Both the position numbers and the translations under genes were made by a program. From the NCBI RefSeq assembly GCF_009792235.1, contig NZ_CP046973.1, positions 2,604,001 to 2,668,000 on the forward strand: 64,000 bases of DNA, given 5' to 3'. The notes beneath the pieces were generated by a model. It searched no databases and was not told the origin of the DNA. It saw nothing but the letters and a program-made list of their open reading frames with translations. Positions 52,849-61,094 of the stretch are shown here, piece after piece; the first letter of the stretch is position 1, and each line of letters begins with the position of its first letter. This DNA comes from Microcystis aeruginosa FD4. GTDB taxonomy: Bacteria; Cyanobacteriota; Cyanobacteriia; Cyanobacteriales; Microcystaceae.

Positions 52849-53730
52849 ATGCTCCTAGAAGAACTTTGTCAACGCTATCGGGAGGGAGAAAGAGATTTTC
52901 GGGGGATTAATTTGCGGGAAGGCGACTTAACTAGGGTCTGCTGAATAAATCTAAAAACCTTGTTGGATAATACTTTTAGACTTTTTTCCCATCAAAAAGT
53001 GCCTTGGCTAGGGGTGATCGGGGGGAAAATTCAGGTACTTTTTCCCTGAAAATTAGGTAGTTGACCACCTGAAAATCGGTAAAACCCTACACCCCACACC
53101 CCACACCCCACACCCTGCCCCCAGGGAAAACTTTTTCAGCAGACCCTAACTAATATTTCCCTCCCAGGAGTCAATTTTTGCCGTGCAGATCTGCGACAGG
53201 CCCGGTTAGGAAAGATAGGACTTTCGCGATCGCTGCTGAGAGAAGCGGATTTAAGTGAGGCGATTCTCTGGGGAGCAGATTTAAGTCAAGTGGACTTTTA
53301 TCGAGCTTGTTTACGCGATGCGGACTTAAGCGGAGCTAATCTGATCGAAGCCAATTTAGAAGCCACTTATTTAACCAAAGCCGTCTTAAACGGTGTTAAT
53401 CTCAATAGTGCTAATCTCCAGCAGGCCGTATTAATTGATACGGATTTTCGCTCCACTTCCGACCAACGCACGGACTTAGGCAAAACTAACTTTTGCGGAG
53501 CCGATCTCAACTATGCTAATCTGAGCGGCTCCCTGTTATATCGAGCCAATTTGGCTGATTGCCGACTTTGCCGGGTTAATTTTCGTGCTAGTCCCGAAAG
53601 AGACGGATTTATTACCGATCTCACCGGGGCCAGTTTCCAGGGTGCGGATCTCAGTTATGCGGATTTGCGCGGGGCAATTTTAGAAGATGTGGACTTGACT
53701 GATGCTGATTTAACCGGGACTTTGTTTTAA
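52849..53730 (+). pseudogene. Pentapeptide-repeat protein interrupted by a MITE
   Basis: From ATG 52849 the frame reads MLLEELCQRYREGERDFRGI then NLREGDLT and meets a TGA inside the MITE (52942-52944). Removing the MITE and one TAACTA copy (219 bp) restores DLTNISLPGVNFCRADLRQA and a continuous protein of about 220 residues of A(D/N)LxX pentapeptides (ADLSGANLIEANLEATYL, ADLSYADLRGAILEDV). Pentapeptide repeats fold as a right-handed beta helix; no role is known for this one. A shortened product could start at GTG 53290. Confidence 0.9.
52934..53146 (+). mobile_element. 213-bp MITE, copy B, inside a gene
   Basis: Ends GGGTCTGCTGAATAAA and TTTTTCAGCAGACCC are inverted repeats; TAACTA occurs on both sides (52928-52933 and 53147-53152). 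TAACTA is the reverse complement of the TAGTTA duplication at copy A, which suggests a preferred target site. Interior as in copy A. Confidence 0.93.
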
Positions 53731-54023
53731 TCTGGGGAGCTTTTTCAGTTATCAGTAATCAGTAAACAGTAATCAGTGAAAAGATCTTACTTCACTTAAA
53801 ACTCAAATCCGATAACAAGGGCTGAATCTCAGACCTAATTGGTTAAGCTAAAAGCTTTGATGTGCTTAGTCTCTAACCTTCTTTTTAGGTAGGAAAATTG
53901 TCAGATTCTGTCTTTTGCCTCTTGCCTGTTGCCTCTTGCCTTCAGAAGCTGATAACTGCTCACTGATAACTGATAACTTCTCACTGATAACTGCTCACTG
54001 ATAACTGATAATTAAGGGTCGAT
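53731..54023. repeat. Heptamer repeats between convergent genes
   Basis: Heptamers (CAGTAATC, CAGTAAAC) at 53750-53780 and the inverted set (CTGATAA, CTCACTGATAA) at 53947-54012 could form a long stem of about 260 bases. Between them lie CTTGCCTGTTGCCTCTTGCC tandem pieces. No gene seen. Confidence 0.75.
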
Positions 54024-54161
54024 TTATTTAAAACCGACGGATGCTTGCCAAACAAAGGCCAGCAAGAGGAAAAATAGGGGAATCAGGGGCAAGACATCGA
54101 CTAAGGGGTCGAAAATTTGGTATGCTTCCGGCAATTTGGCGAACAAAAGTGCAGTTTCCAT
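54024..54161 (-). CDS. psbK: Photosystem II protein K
   Basis: 45 residues from ATG 54161, the usual length of the cyanobacterial precursor; upstream in-frame codons to 54215 would add an unlikely 18 residues. The sequence METALLFAKLPEAYQIFDPL then VDVLPLIPLFFLLLAFVWQA is diagnostic: the mature protein begins at KLPEAY and has one membrane helix in the PSII core. It lies 50 bp after tgt, an arrangement I recall from other cyanobacteria. Confidence 0.97.
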   Translation of the reverse strand: METALLFAKLPEAYQIFDPLVDVLPLIPLFFLLLAFVWQASVGFK

Positions 54162-54211
54162 CTCTCTATCTACCTTGACAAGAAAATTTTCAAACGTTTC
54201 CTGAAATTTTA

Positions 54212-55336
54212 TCACGTTGGGGTAACATCTACGGCATCCTCAAGCCAAGGGGCAAAATCTTGGGCAAAAGTCCCTCCTAGGATAGATTGACGAATTTCAC
54301 GGGTAAATCTGATTAATTCGGCGATATTGTGCAGAGATAAGAGAATATAACCCAACATTTCCCCCGATTTAATTAAATGATTCAGATAGGCACGACTAAA
54401 CTGTTGACAGGTGTAACAGGGACAAGTCTCGTCTAAAGGGGCGAAATCCTCCTTAAAACGGGCATTTTTGAGGTTCCAACGCTCCCCCCGCACCAAAGCC
54501 GTGCCATGGCGACCAAAACGGGTGGGAATGACGCAATCAAACAGATCTATGCCACTAGCGATCGCCTTGGCCATTTCTCGATAGGTTCCCACTCCCATCA
54601 GGTAACGGGGTTTATTTTCGGGGAGTAAAGGGGCAGTTATCTGGACAATGCGATGAATTAGGCTCGTTTCTTCCCCCACACTCACGCCACCGATAGCATA
54701 ACCGGGTAAATCGAGTTTTACTAAAGATTCCGCCGCCGCTGCCCGTAAATCCTCATAGATTCCCCCCTGGACTATGGCGAATAAAGCCTGTTCTTGGGGT
54801 CGTTGATGGGCCCTCAGACAGCGCTCTAACCAGCGATAGGTGCGTTCTATGGATGCTTTCATGGTCTCATGACTGACTCCCGTGGGGGGACATTCATCGA
54901 AGGCCATAATCACATCAGCACCGAGGGCATTTTGAATCTGAATCGATTTTTCTGGCGTAATTTCGATTATTCTACCGTCCCGGGGCGATCGAAAAGTGAC
55001 TCCCGATTCTTTAATTTGCCGCAGTTGACTGAGGCTAAATACCTGAAATCCACCCGAATCTGTTAATATTGGCTGATTCCACGCCATAAACTCGTGTAAA
55101 CCTCCCGCTTTCTCGATAATACTTTCTCCAGGCTGCAGATGCAGGTGATAGGTATTAGCGAGAATCATTTGCGCCCCCGTGCTGGCGATTTGAGCGGGGG
55201 TCAAACCTTTCACCGTGGCCAAAGTTCCCACGGGCATAAAACGGGGTGTTTCTACCGGTCCGTGGGGAGTATGCCAAACCCCAACCCGCGCACCAGTTTG
55301 GGGACACCGAGCGATTAATTCAAAGGAAAATCCCAC
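54212..55336 (-). CDS. tgt: Queuine tRNA-ribosyltransferase
   Basis: 374 residues. The enzyme exchanges guanine 34 of certain tRNAs for a queuine precursor. Visible are the nucleophile/base-binding LTDSGGFQVFSL, DECPPTG, AIGGVSVGE, the catalytic DCVIPTRFGRHGTALV, and the zinc ligands in CPCYTCQQFSRAYLNHL. Length and motifs are normal. It is probably cotranscribed with psbK. Heptamer repeats (CAGTTAT, CAGTAAC) fill the gap upstream. Confidence 0.97.
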   Translation of the reverse strand: MGFSFELIARCPQTGARVGVWHTPHGPVETPRFMPVGTLATVKGLTPAQIASTGAQMILANTYHLHLQPGESIIEKAGGLHEFMAWNQPILTDSGGFQVFSLSQLRQIKESGVTFRSPRDGRIIEITPEKSIQIQNALGADVIMAFDECPPTGVSHETMKASIERTYRWLERCLRAHQRPQEQALFAIVQGGIYEDLRAAAAESLVKLDLPGYAIGGVSVGEETSLIHRIVQITAPLLPENKPRYLMGVGTYREMAKAIASGIDLFDCVIPTRFGRHGTALVRGERWNLKNARFKEDFAPLDETCPCYTCQQFSRAYLNHLIKSGEMLGYILLSLHNIAELIRFTREIRQSILGGTFAQDFAPWLEDAVDVTPT

Positions 55337-55337
55337 T

Positions 55338-55396
55338 GTTTCAGTTATCAGTTATCAGTTATCAGTAACCAGTTATCAGTAACCAGTAACCAGTAT
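55338..55396. repeat. Heptamer short tandem repeat
   Basis: About eight 7-bp units alternating CAGTTAT and CAGTAAC/CAGTAAC in one orientation, directly before the tgt start on its strand. Confidence 0.85.
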
Positions 55397-55409
55397 TTTT
55401 GCTCGCTGC

Positions 55410-55871
55410 CTAAAAGGGGCAATCGTTGTCGTCTTCGTCTTCAAACTGCACATCCCACTTAGCAGAAAGTACCTGAGTAACCATGGCTTCGAGGGTATCA
55501 GCATTGAGACGGGCTTTCATCTCGGGGTCTTGCAGTGGATTACTCAGGGGAATCAGCCGTAATTGCCGATTGTCTTGGATCAGATCAAAATAGGTTTCAC
55601 CGTCGGGAGAGCGGGTTAGACGCAGATAATCGAAGCTATAGGTATTGAGATAAAGACTGTAGTTAGCGACTAGGGTGCTTTGCTGATAATCGGCGAAAAC
55701 TTCCACTATCCATCCCTCCCCTTCACTCTGAATCACCCCTTCGAGGCTGTGGATGTAGCGAACTCGTCCGAGATCATCGAGGAGACGACGCATATCTTCT
55801 TTAGCGATTACCACGCCAGAGTCAATAATACAGGGGGCGGGCAGGGGCTGTGAGGGTGGATGATAGTTCAT
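55410..55871 (-). CDS. Conserved cyanobacterial protein, unknown function
   Basis: 153 residues with no signal peptide, ending in the acidic EDEDDNDCPF. The core IIDSGVVIAKEDMRRLLDDL then SLEGVIQSEGEGWIVEVFAD and YLRLTRSPDGETYFDLIQDN looks like a well-folded alpha/beta domain, and codon use resembles neighbouring core genes. I recall relatives only as hypothetical proteins. It lies between tgt and clpP on the same strand but with gaps that do not argue for one operon. Confidence 0.75.
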   Translation of the reverse strand: MNYHPPSQPLPAPCIIDSGVVIAKEDMRRLLDDLGRVRYIHSLEGVIQSEGEGWIVEVFADYQQSTLVANYSLYLNTYSFDYLRLTRSPDGETYFDLIQDNRQLRLIPLSNPLQDPEMKARLNADTLEAMVTQVLSAKWDVQFEDEDDNDCPF

Positions 55872-56086
55872 AGGGATTGCCAGTAAAAAAATTTCCGTTA
55901 ATAACCCACCGGGGGGTTTCTACCGATTCCTGTTGCAATTTTCTTCGGGTTACGTCTCGATCTTAACCCAATCCGCTAGAACTTTTCACTGTTATTTAAT
56001 ATTAATAACGACGATCGATGATTAATTTCCGCTTACTAAATATTTACAAAAATCTGGGTAGACAGAGCCTACCCAATCATAATTGT

Positions 56087-56686
56087 TTACCCCCTAGGGT
56101 TGGAAGCGGAAGGACTGCGATCGATCACTTGATCGATTAAACCATAGTCTAGAGCCTCTTCGGCGGACATAAAGAAATCCCTTTCCGTATCCTCGGCGAT
56201 AAGGTCGAGAGGTTTACCCGTATGACTAGCTAGGTGTTCATTGAGTAATTGTTTGAGATAGAGAATTTCTTTGGCCTGAATTTCGATATCGGTGGCCTGA
56301 CCTTGGGCGCCGCCGAGGGGTTGGTGAATCATGATCCGCGAGTTGGGTAGGCTCATTCTTTTGCCCGGTTTGCCGGCACTGAGGAGAAAAGCCCCCATAC
56401 TGGCAGCTAAACCGATACAAATGGTGCTGACATCGGGACGGATTTGATTCATGGTGTCAAAAATCCCTAATCCAGCCGAAACGGAACCACCGGGGGAGTT
56501 GATATACAAGTAAATATCTTTTTCGGGGTCTTCTGCTTCTAGAAAGAGTAATTGGGCGACGATTAGGTTAGCCAGGTCGCTGGTTACTTCTTGTCCCAAA
56601 AAAACGATTCTTTCCCGGAGTAGTCGGGAGTAGATATCGAAGGCGCGTTCGCCCCGGCCTGTGGTTTCAATAACGGTAGGAATCAT
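56087..56686 (-). CDS. clpP: ATP-dependent Clp protease proteolytic subunit
   Basis: 199 residues. The catalytic Ser96 is in IGLAASMGAFLL and His121 in RIMIHQPLGGAQGQ, with the Asp in the ERDFFMSAEEALDYGLID region near 170. INSPGGSVSAG forms the oxyanion strand. As serine peptidase it would degrade proteins fed by ClpC/ClpX. Cyanobacteria have several ClpP/ClpR paralogues; the intact triad makes this a ClpP. Polypurine repeats lie upstream. Confidence 0.96.
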   Translation of the reverse strand: MIPTVIETTGRGERAFDIYSRLLRERIVFLGQEVTSDLANLIVAQLLFLEAEDPEKDIYLYINSPGGSVSAGLGIFDTMNQIRPDVSTICIGLAASMGAFLLSAGKPGKRMSLPNSRIMIHQPLGGAQGQATDIEIQAKEILYLKQLLNEHLASHTGKPLDLIAEDTERDFFMSAEEALDYGLIDQVIDRSPSASNPRG

Positions 56687-56739
56687 TGCACTTTCTTGTC
56701 TTGCTGCTGCGGTTAGTTTTTTGATTGTAACTTAGGGAA

Positions 56740-56885
56740 TGGGGGGTAGGGATTAGGAGATAGGGGAATGGGGGGATAGGGAAATTGGGGAGGTGGGGAA
56801 TTGGGGAGGTGGGGAATTGGGGAATTGGGGAAGTGGGGAATTGGGGAATTTCAACTAAAACCCTAAAACCCCAACACCCTAAAAC
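56740..56885. repeat. GGGGAATT/GGGGAGGT minisatellite with conserved flank
   Basis: Tandem 8-9 bp purine-rich units (GGGGAATTG, GGGGAGGTG) followed by AATTTCAACTAAAACCCTAA and AACACCCTAAAACC. It is the reverse-orientation counterpart of the arrays at 16.0 and 16.7 kb and reaches the gmk stop codon region. Confidence 0.85.
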
Positions 56886-57440
56886 CTAACGGCTAAAAAT
56901 AATCTTCTCGAGGGCATCTAGGGCGGTTTCTAGGTCATCGTTGACGATTTGAGCGGGGAATTCCTCGCTGGCGGCCAATTCTTCTCGGGCGCGCTCTAGA
57001 CGAAGGGCGATCGCTGTTTCGGCATCTTTGCCCCGGTCGCGCAAACGACGTTCTAATTCCTCGAAACTGGGGGGTAGGATAAAGATTCTCCTCGCTTCGG
57101 GGAAGCTTTGACACACCTGTCTGGCCCCCTCTAATTCGATTTCTAGAATTACGGTCTGGCCTGCCACTAATTGAGCGGCGATCGCTGATTGGGGAGTTCC
57201 ATAATAATTGCCTGCGTATTCGGCCGATTCTAGAAATTCTCCAGCTGCCATTTTCTCCTCGAAACTGGGACGGTCGAGAAAGTAGTAATCTTTCCCCTCA
57301 ATTTCACCCGGTCGAGGTGGGCGCGTAGTAGCGGATACGGACAGGTAGAGGTTAGGGAAACGAGTTAGTAAATGCCGGACTAGCGTACCCTTGCCCACAC
57401 CGCTAGGGCCAGTAATGACGATTAATTGACCGGGTTGCAT
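56886..57440 (-). CDS. gmk: Guanylate kinase
   Basis: 184 residues that phosphorylate GMP to GDP. The P-loop GPSGVGKGTLVRHLL is at the N-terminus (10-18), with SATTRPPRPGEIEGKDYYFL for GMP binding, LESAEYAGNYYGTP and the lid with RLRDRGKDAETAIALRL. Length is slightly short but complete. The start follows the RemA-like gene by 12 bp, a pairing seen in many bacteria, so both are probably one transcript. Confidence 0.96.
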   Translation of the reverse strand: MQPGQLIVITGPSGVGKGTLVRHLLTRFPNLYLSVSATTRPPRPGEIEGKDYYFLDRPSFEEKMAAGEFLESAEYAGNYYGTPQSAIAAQLVAGQTVILEIELEGARQVCQSFPEARRIFILPPSFEELERRLRDRGKDAETAIALRLERAREELAASEEFPAQIVNDDLETALDALEKIIFSR

Positions 57441-57452
57441 GGGGTTAATAAC

Positions 57453-57722
57453 TTAGTTGCTACTATTAACAGGGGCTTCTTTGTTGACCACGAAACGGTG
57501 AGCCACGGTTTCCGGTTGAATGGCCGACAGCACCACATGACTAGAATCGGTGATGATCACCGCACGAGTCCGTCTTCCATAGGTAGCATCGATTAAACAG
57601 CCTTTATCCCGAGCATCACTGATGATGCGTTTGATAGGAGCCGATTCTGGGCTAACGATGGCGATAACCCGATTAGCGGAAACAATATTACCGAAGCCGA
57701 TGTTGATCAGTTGTATATCCAT
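57453..57722 (-). CDS. RemA-like regulatory protein (DUF370)
   Basis: 89 residues. IQLINIGFGNIVSANRVIAI and ISDARDKGCLIDATYGRRTR, VVLSAIQPETVAHRF are typical of the RemA/DUF370 family, which in Bacillus subtilis activates biofilm matrix genes by binding DNA as a ring. In cyanobacteria its role is less known. The position directly upstream of gmk matches the conserved remA-gmk order. Its own promoter should lie in the AT-rich stretch just upstream (57723-57900). Confidence 0.9.
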   Translation of the reverse strand: MDIQLINIGFGNIVSANRVIAIVSPESAPIKRIISDARDKGCLIDATYGRRTRAVIITDSSHVVLSAIQPETVAHRFVVNKEAPVNSSN

Positions 57723-58264
57723 AAGTTAACAAAGGTGTAGTTCTTTGTACAAAAGAGTGTGGAGGTATGATTACAATGTTATCGAGAAAGATTTAGCCTT
57801 ACAACGCTAAAAATAACATTCTTAATCACATTTTAGTATTTTTTCAGGTTTTTTGCGATTTTAATTAAATTTGTTTACACGAGTCTCTATCTTAGGGAGT
57901 AAATAGTCCAAAAGTCGGGAAAATTAGGGAATTTTGAGGGTTTGGGGAGTTGGGTGATGGGGTGATGGGGAAGTGGGGTGTGGGGTGTAGGGTGTAGGGT
58001 GTGGAGTGTAGGGGGAGTGGGAATTATGAATTATGAATTATGAATTGGGGAGGTGGGGAAGTGGGGAAATTGAACTAAAACCCCAAAACCCCAAAACCCC
58101 AAAACCCCAAAACCTGTCTCCTGACGACCGACGACCGACGACCGACGACCGACTCCTGAATCCTGACGACCGATCACTGATCACTGTTAAGAATGTCCCC
58201 GGCAATGGCATGATAATTATGGTAACTAATAAGTATTCTCTATCCTTGGTGGGTGCGTTAGACT
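57723..58264. other. Intergenic region with several simple repeats
   Basis: From about 57900: TGGGGTGTGGGGTGTAGGGTG-like units, ATTATGAATT copies (58022-58046), GGGGAGGTGGGGAAGTGG, AAACCCC repeats (58076-58112), CGACCGACGACCGA repeats (58123-58153) and a heptamer stretch (58170-58187). The left part is AT-rich promoter sequence for the RemA-like gene. An in-frame reading of the repeats gives no credible gene. Confidence 0.8.
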
Positions 58265-58471
58265 ATGGGTTTTGCTGATCTATCGATCGCTGATATTGCG
58301 GCAGAGTACGATCTGGCCGATGAATCTGTGTTGTCACTTTGCGACCAATTAGGCATCTCCTATAAAGATCGGCAGACTAATCTCGCCCTAGAAGATGCTA
58401 AAGCAATTATCTCACTGATTTTATCCCAACGCTCAGGAGTAACCGCCTCTAAAACGGAAACGTCCCCTTGA
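58265..58471 (+). CDS. Small cyanobacterial protein, unknown function
   Basis: 68 residues from ATG 58265. The text ADLSIADIAAEYDLADESVL and LCDQLGISYKDRQTNLALED suggests a small helical domain resembling the IF2-N/MerR-like winged fold that recognises nucleic acids, but this is weak. Codon use is like that of core genes. It precedes psbV by 128 bp on the same strand, though psbV probably has its own promoter. I recall similar small proteins upstream of psbV in cyanobacteria, without certainty. Confidence 0.65.
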   Translation: MGFADLSIADIAAEYDLADESVLSLCDQLGISYKDRQTNLALEDAKAIISLILSQRSGVTASKTETSP

Positions 58472-58599
58472 CTTTATTCCCCACTGCGATCTTCTCGGTG
58501 TCCGTGATCACTTAGAATCGATCAACACCCTCCCAGAGGAGAAAATTTTTTAGTCACCTTAAAATCCCCTTTCTTGGAACAATTGCGAGTAGGAGAACA

Positions 58600-59085
58600 A
58601 TGATCAAACGTTTGATGGTAGCAGCGATCGCTGTAGTCTTTTTTGTATTACAATTCAATCTTAACGGCGCTAGTGCCTTAGAACTCGATGAAAAAACCCT
58701 CACCATCACCCTCAATGACGCAGGGGAATCGGTGACTTTGACTTCTGAACAAGCGACGGAAGGACAGAAACTTTTTGTCGCCAATTGTACTAAGTGTCAC
58801 CTGCAAGGTAAAACCAAAACTAATAATAATGTCAGTTTGGGTCTGGGTGATCTGGCAAAAGCGGAACCCCCCAGAGATAATCTGTTAGCATTGATTGATT
58901 ATCTAGAACATCCCACCAGTTACGATGGTGAAGATGATCTAAGCGAATTTCATCCCAATGTTAGCCGTCCCGATATCTTCCCAGAATTACGCAATCTCAC
59001 CGAAGATGATGTGTATAACGTCGCCGCTTATCTGTTGGTTGCTCCCCGTCTAGACGAGCGCTGGGGTGGTACAATTTACTTCTAA
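58600..59085 (+). CDS. psbV: Photosystem II cytochrome c-550
   Basis: 161 residues. A signal peptide (1-26, cut after ASA) sends it to the thylakoid lumen, where it stabilises the oxygen-evolving Mn cluster. The heme motif is C63-T-K-C66-H67, and the second axial histidine is in SEFHPNVSRPDIFP. The C-terminal WGGTIYF is diagnostic. Ribosome site AGGAG lies 8 bases upstream (58591-58595). Confidence 0.98.
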   Translation: MIKRLMVAAIAVVFFVLQFNLNGASALELDEKTLTITLNDAGESVTLTSEQATEGQKLFVANCTKCHLQGKTKTNNNVSLGLGDLAKAEPPRDNLLALIDYLEHPTSYDGEDDLSEFHPNVSRPDIFPELRNLTEDDVYNVAAYLLVAPRLDERWGGTIYF

Positions 59086-59109
59086 ATTGCACTCCATATA
59101 TTCCCCGAT

Positions 59110-59135
59110 CCCTCTAGATTTCTAGGGGGATTTTT
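59110..59135 (+). terminator. Intrinsic terminator of psbV
   Basis: Stem CCCTCTAG/CTAGGGGG with one G-U pair and an ATTT loop, followed by ATTTTTG. It lies 24 bp after the psbV stop and separates it from the convergent TOPRIM gene. Confidence 0.8.
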
Positions 59136-59137
59136 GA

Positions 59138-59815
59138 TTAGACAGCAAATAGTTGTAAAAATTCTTTGAGTTCATTTAATACTTCATGCTCAAAGTTCCA
59201 AATGTCTTTTTTGGTTAAAGCATGGGATAAATTACAATATTTCTTAGCCTCTCTTTTTTCATTCTGTGATGGTGTATCTTCCCTGATATAGTTTTGAATC
59301 CACAATTTATCAATTTTTTTACGATTTATATCAATATTTTTTTGTGCAAGACAGGATCGCCAAGCTTCTACACAATCAGCATGGGGAGAATCTTGGGTTT
59401 TAATTTCTCTCAACACTGTCTCTAGTTCCCCCTGTTCATTAACATGAAGAAAATGACAACCTATTTGAGTATTCGTAGAAGCATTTAATTGAAATAGCTT
59501 TTGGGTATCATCTATCCTGGCTGCTTCTCTAAAAACTCTTTGAATACATTGACTAACCAGAGCAAGTCTTTCTTGTCTGGTTTGTTCATCTAAATCTAAA
59601 ACAATACCTATCTTTTGAATATCATCTTTGAGCAAGGTGTTATTAAGTCGTTTCAGCCGTTGTTCAAGGCTACGATAATTTTCTCGTTCTATTCCGTCTA
59701 GAATATAAAATTCAACAATAGTTATCGTTAGATGAGTCGATTCATTAATATGCTCAATAATAGCTCGTAAAAAAGCCGCATCATCTTGACTCTCAACAAT
59801 CATTACATTAGCCAC
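59138..59815 (-). CDS. TOPRIM-domain protein (DUF3226-like), partner of the ATPase
   Basis: About 226 residues from GTG 59815, chosen because GAGGTGAG lies just upstream; ATG 59857, 59842 or 59803 are alternatives. TOPRIM residues are visible: Glu in MIVESQDDAAFLRAI near the start and the DxD in KIGIVLDLDEQT near residue 90. The rest (CVEAWRSCLAQKNI, KLWIQNYIRED) is typical of DUF3226 proteins. TOPRIM domains cut nucleic acid or act as primase cores. The gene overlaps the preceding ATPase stop or lies within a few bases of it, so the two are coupled. A role in phage defence is inferred from similar ATPase-TOPRIM pairs. Confidence 0.78.
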   Translation of the reverse strand: MANVMIVESQDDAAFLRAIIEHINESTHLTITIVEFYILDGIERENYRSLEQRLKRLNNTLLKDDIQKIGIVLDLDEQTRQERLALVSQCIQRVFREAARIDDTQKLFQLNASTNTQIGCHFLHVNEQGELETVLREIKTQDSPHADCVEAWRSCLAQKNIDINRKKIDKLWIQNYIREDTPSQNEKREAKKYCNLSHALTKKDIWNFEHEVLNELKEFLQLFAV

Positions 59816-59819
59816 GATT

Positions 59820-60914
59820 CTACTCACCTCTGATTCGATCATTGTGCTTGAGAGCATAATCTAAGATATCTAATTCACTTTTAATACCGATAATTTTATC
59901 AGTTCTGGGACTTCTGGCTAGTTCAAAATAGGCTCCCTGTTCTGGATAATATTCTAACCCCACATCGGCAAAAGCTTGGATCATTTCTAAACTATGGGTT
60001 GTGGCAAAAATTTGGCTATCTAGTTCCATAGCTAATCGGAATAAAGTTTTCCAAAGCTCTGGGTAAGCAGTATAGTGAAGACCATTTTCTATTTGATCGA
60101 TAAAAATAATTTTTTGCGGATTAAGCAGTAGAGCAAAAATCATCTCTATCAGACGATTAATAGCTTCACCAAACAGAGATATGGGGAGGCGTTTTCTTTC
60201 TTTTCTTTTCAGATATAAATTTGGTTCGCCCAGAAAAAAACTTTCTATTTTTTCAAGAGACGGATCGAGAATTTGTAGAGCTTTTAGCACTTCTTCTTCC
60301 TGTTCATTAAAAACTATTTTAGTATAGGACTCGCTCAATTCTTTCAAAGATTTATTGGCAGATGCGGCAATGATTACTGGTTCCTCATCACCCGCATCAG
60401 GTAAAGCTAGTATTCCCTCAGAACTAGCAATTAAAAAATAGTTCAGTTGACCATCATTTGAGTCATTATCATGGTCAAAACTTGTGTGAATATTTAAGAT
60501 AGAAATAACTGATTTATTTTTAGCGATAAAATCGTATAATTTTTGTAAGTCTTCAGAGATGCCTAGAACAGTATCTTTAAGAGAATCGGAAATCGATATT
60601 TTTACCAATTTATCTCCTTGGTTAGATTGGGAGCCTTTTAACTCAATAATATTTTTTCTATCAAGATTGAATAATAAATTATCCCAAGCATTTTTAGGAA
60701 CAGCCTGAACAACTGCTAAAGATTGCCTACGAATGATTCCTCTGATGTAGGGATGAATAGTATTTGGATAGGGATAACTATATAAAAATATTGCCTCTAA
60801 CAAGGCGGTTTTCCCTGAATTGTTTTTACCACCAATTAAATTAACTCGCTCAAAACCTTCAATTTTGGTATGCTCAAAACATCTAAAATTACTAATTTCA
60901 ATATCCTTAATCAT
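59820..60914 (-). CDS. OLD-like AAA/ABC ATPase of a two-gene cassette
   Basis: 364 residues from ATG 60914 (MIKDIEISNFRCFEHTKIEG); AGAGGTCAAT upstream is a ribosome site, and the earlier start at 61019 is rejected. Walker A is GGKNNSGKT (28-36). A long middle segment (about 75-250) is variable. The Walker B region reads KIIFIDQIENGLHY, with Asp273 followed by Gln274 where relatives have Glu. The H-loop is in FATTHSLEMI. Such SMC/OLD-like ATPases pair with TOPRIM nucleases (OLD, PARIS, Gabija types). The gene is AT-rich and lies between psbV and ubiD, housekeeping neighbours, suggesting insertion. Confidence 0.85.
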   Translation of the reverse strand: MIKDIEISNFRCFEHTKIEGFERVNLIGGKNNSGKTALLEAIFLYSYPYPNTIHPYIRGIIRRQSLAVVQAVPKNAWDNLLFNLDRKNIIELKGSQSNQGDKLVKISISDSLKDTVLGISEDLQKLYDFIAKNKSVISILNIHTSFDHDNDSNDGQLNYFLIASSEGILALPDAGDEEPVIIAASANKSLKELSESYTKIVFNEQEEEVLKALQILDPSLEKIESFFLGEPNLYLKRKERKRLPISLFGEAINRLIEMIFALLLNPQKIIFIDQIENGLHYTAYPELWKTLFRLAMELDSQIFATTHSLEMIQAFADVGLEYYPEQGAYFELARSPRTDKIIGIKSELDILDYALKHNDRIRGE

Positions 60915-61094
60915 ATTGACCTCTGGGCTGAATAAGCATAAATTTAGGGGTAGGAATGACCCTGGCAAGATGGGGATTTTTTTACTTAATTCTAGACGAG
61001 AATCGCCTCCAACTCTCAAAACAGTGACTACCCCCCACCGAAACTGCCGCCCTAAGAGATAATAGAGACAGGGATTTATTTACATTTCTTCATC

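Noticed and set aside
54162..54215. N-terminal extension of PsbK
   Set aside because: The family starts at METALLxAKLPEAY; the extra codons are AT-rich leader without similarity.
58033..58278. 81-codon frame before the small gene at 58265
   Set aside because: It consists of translated simple repeats (PKTPKPQN, DDRRPTTDDR) and overlaps a better gene start.
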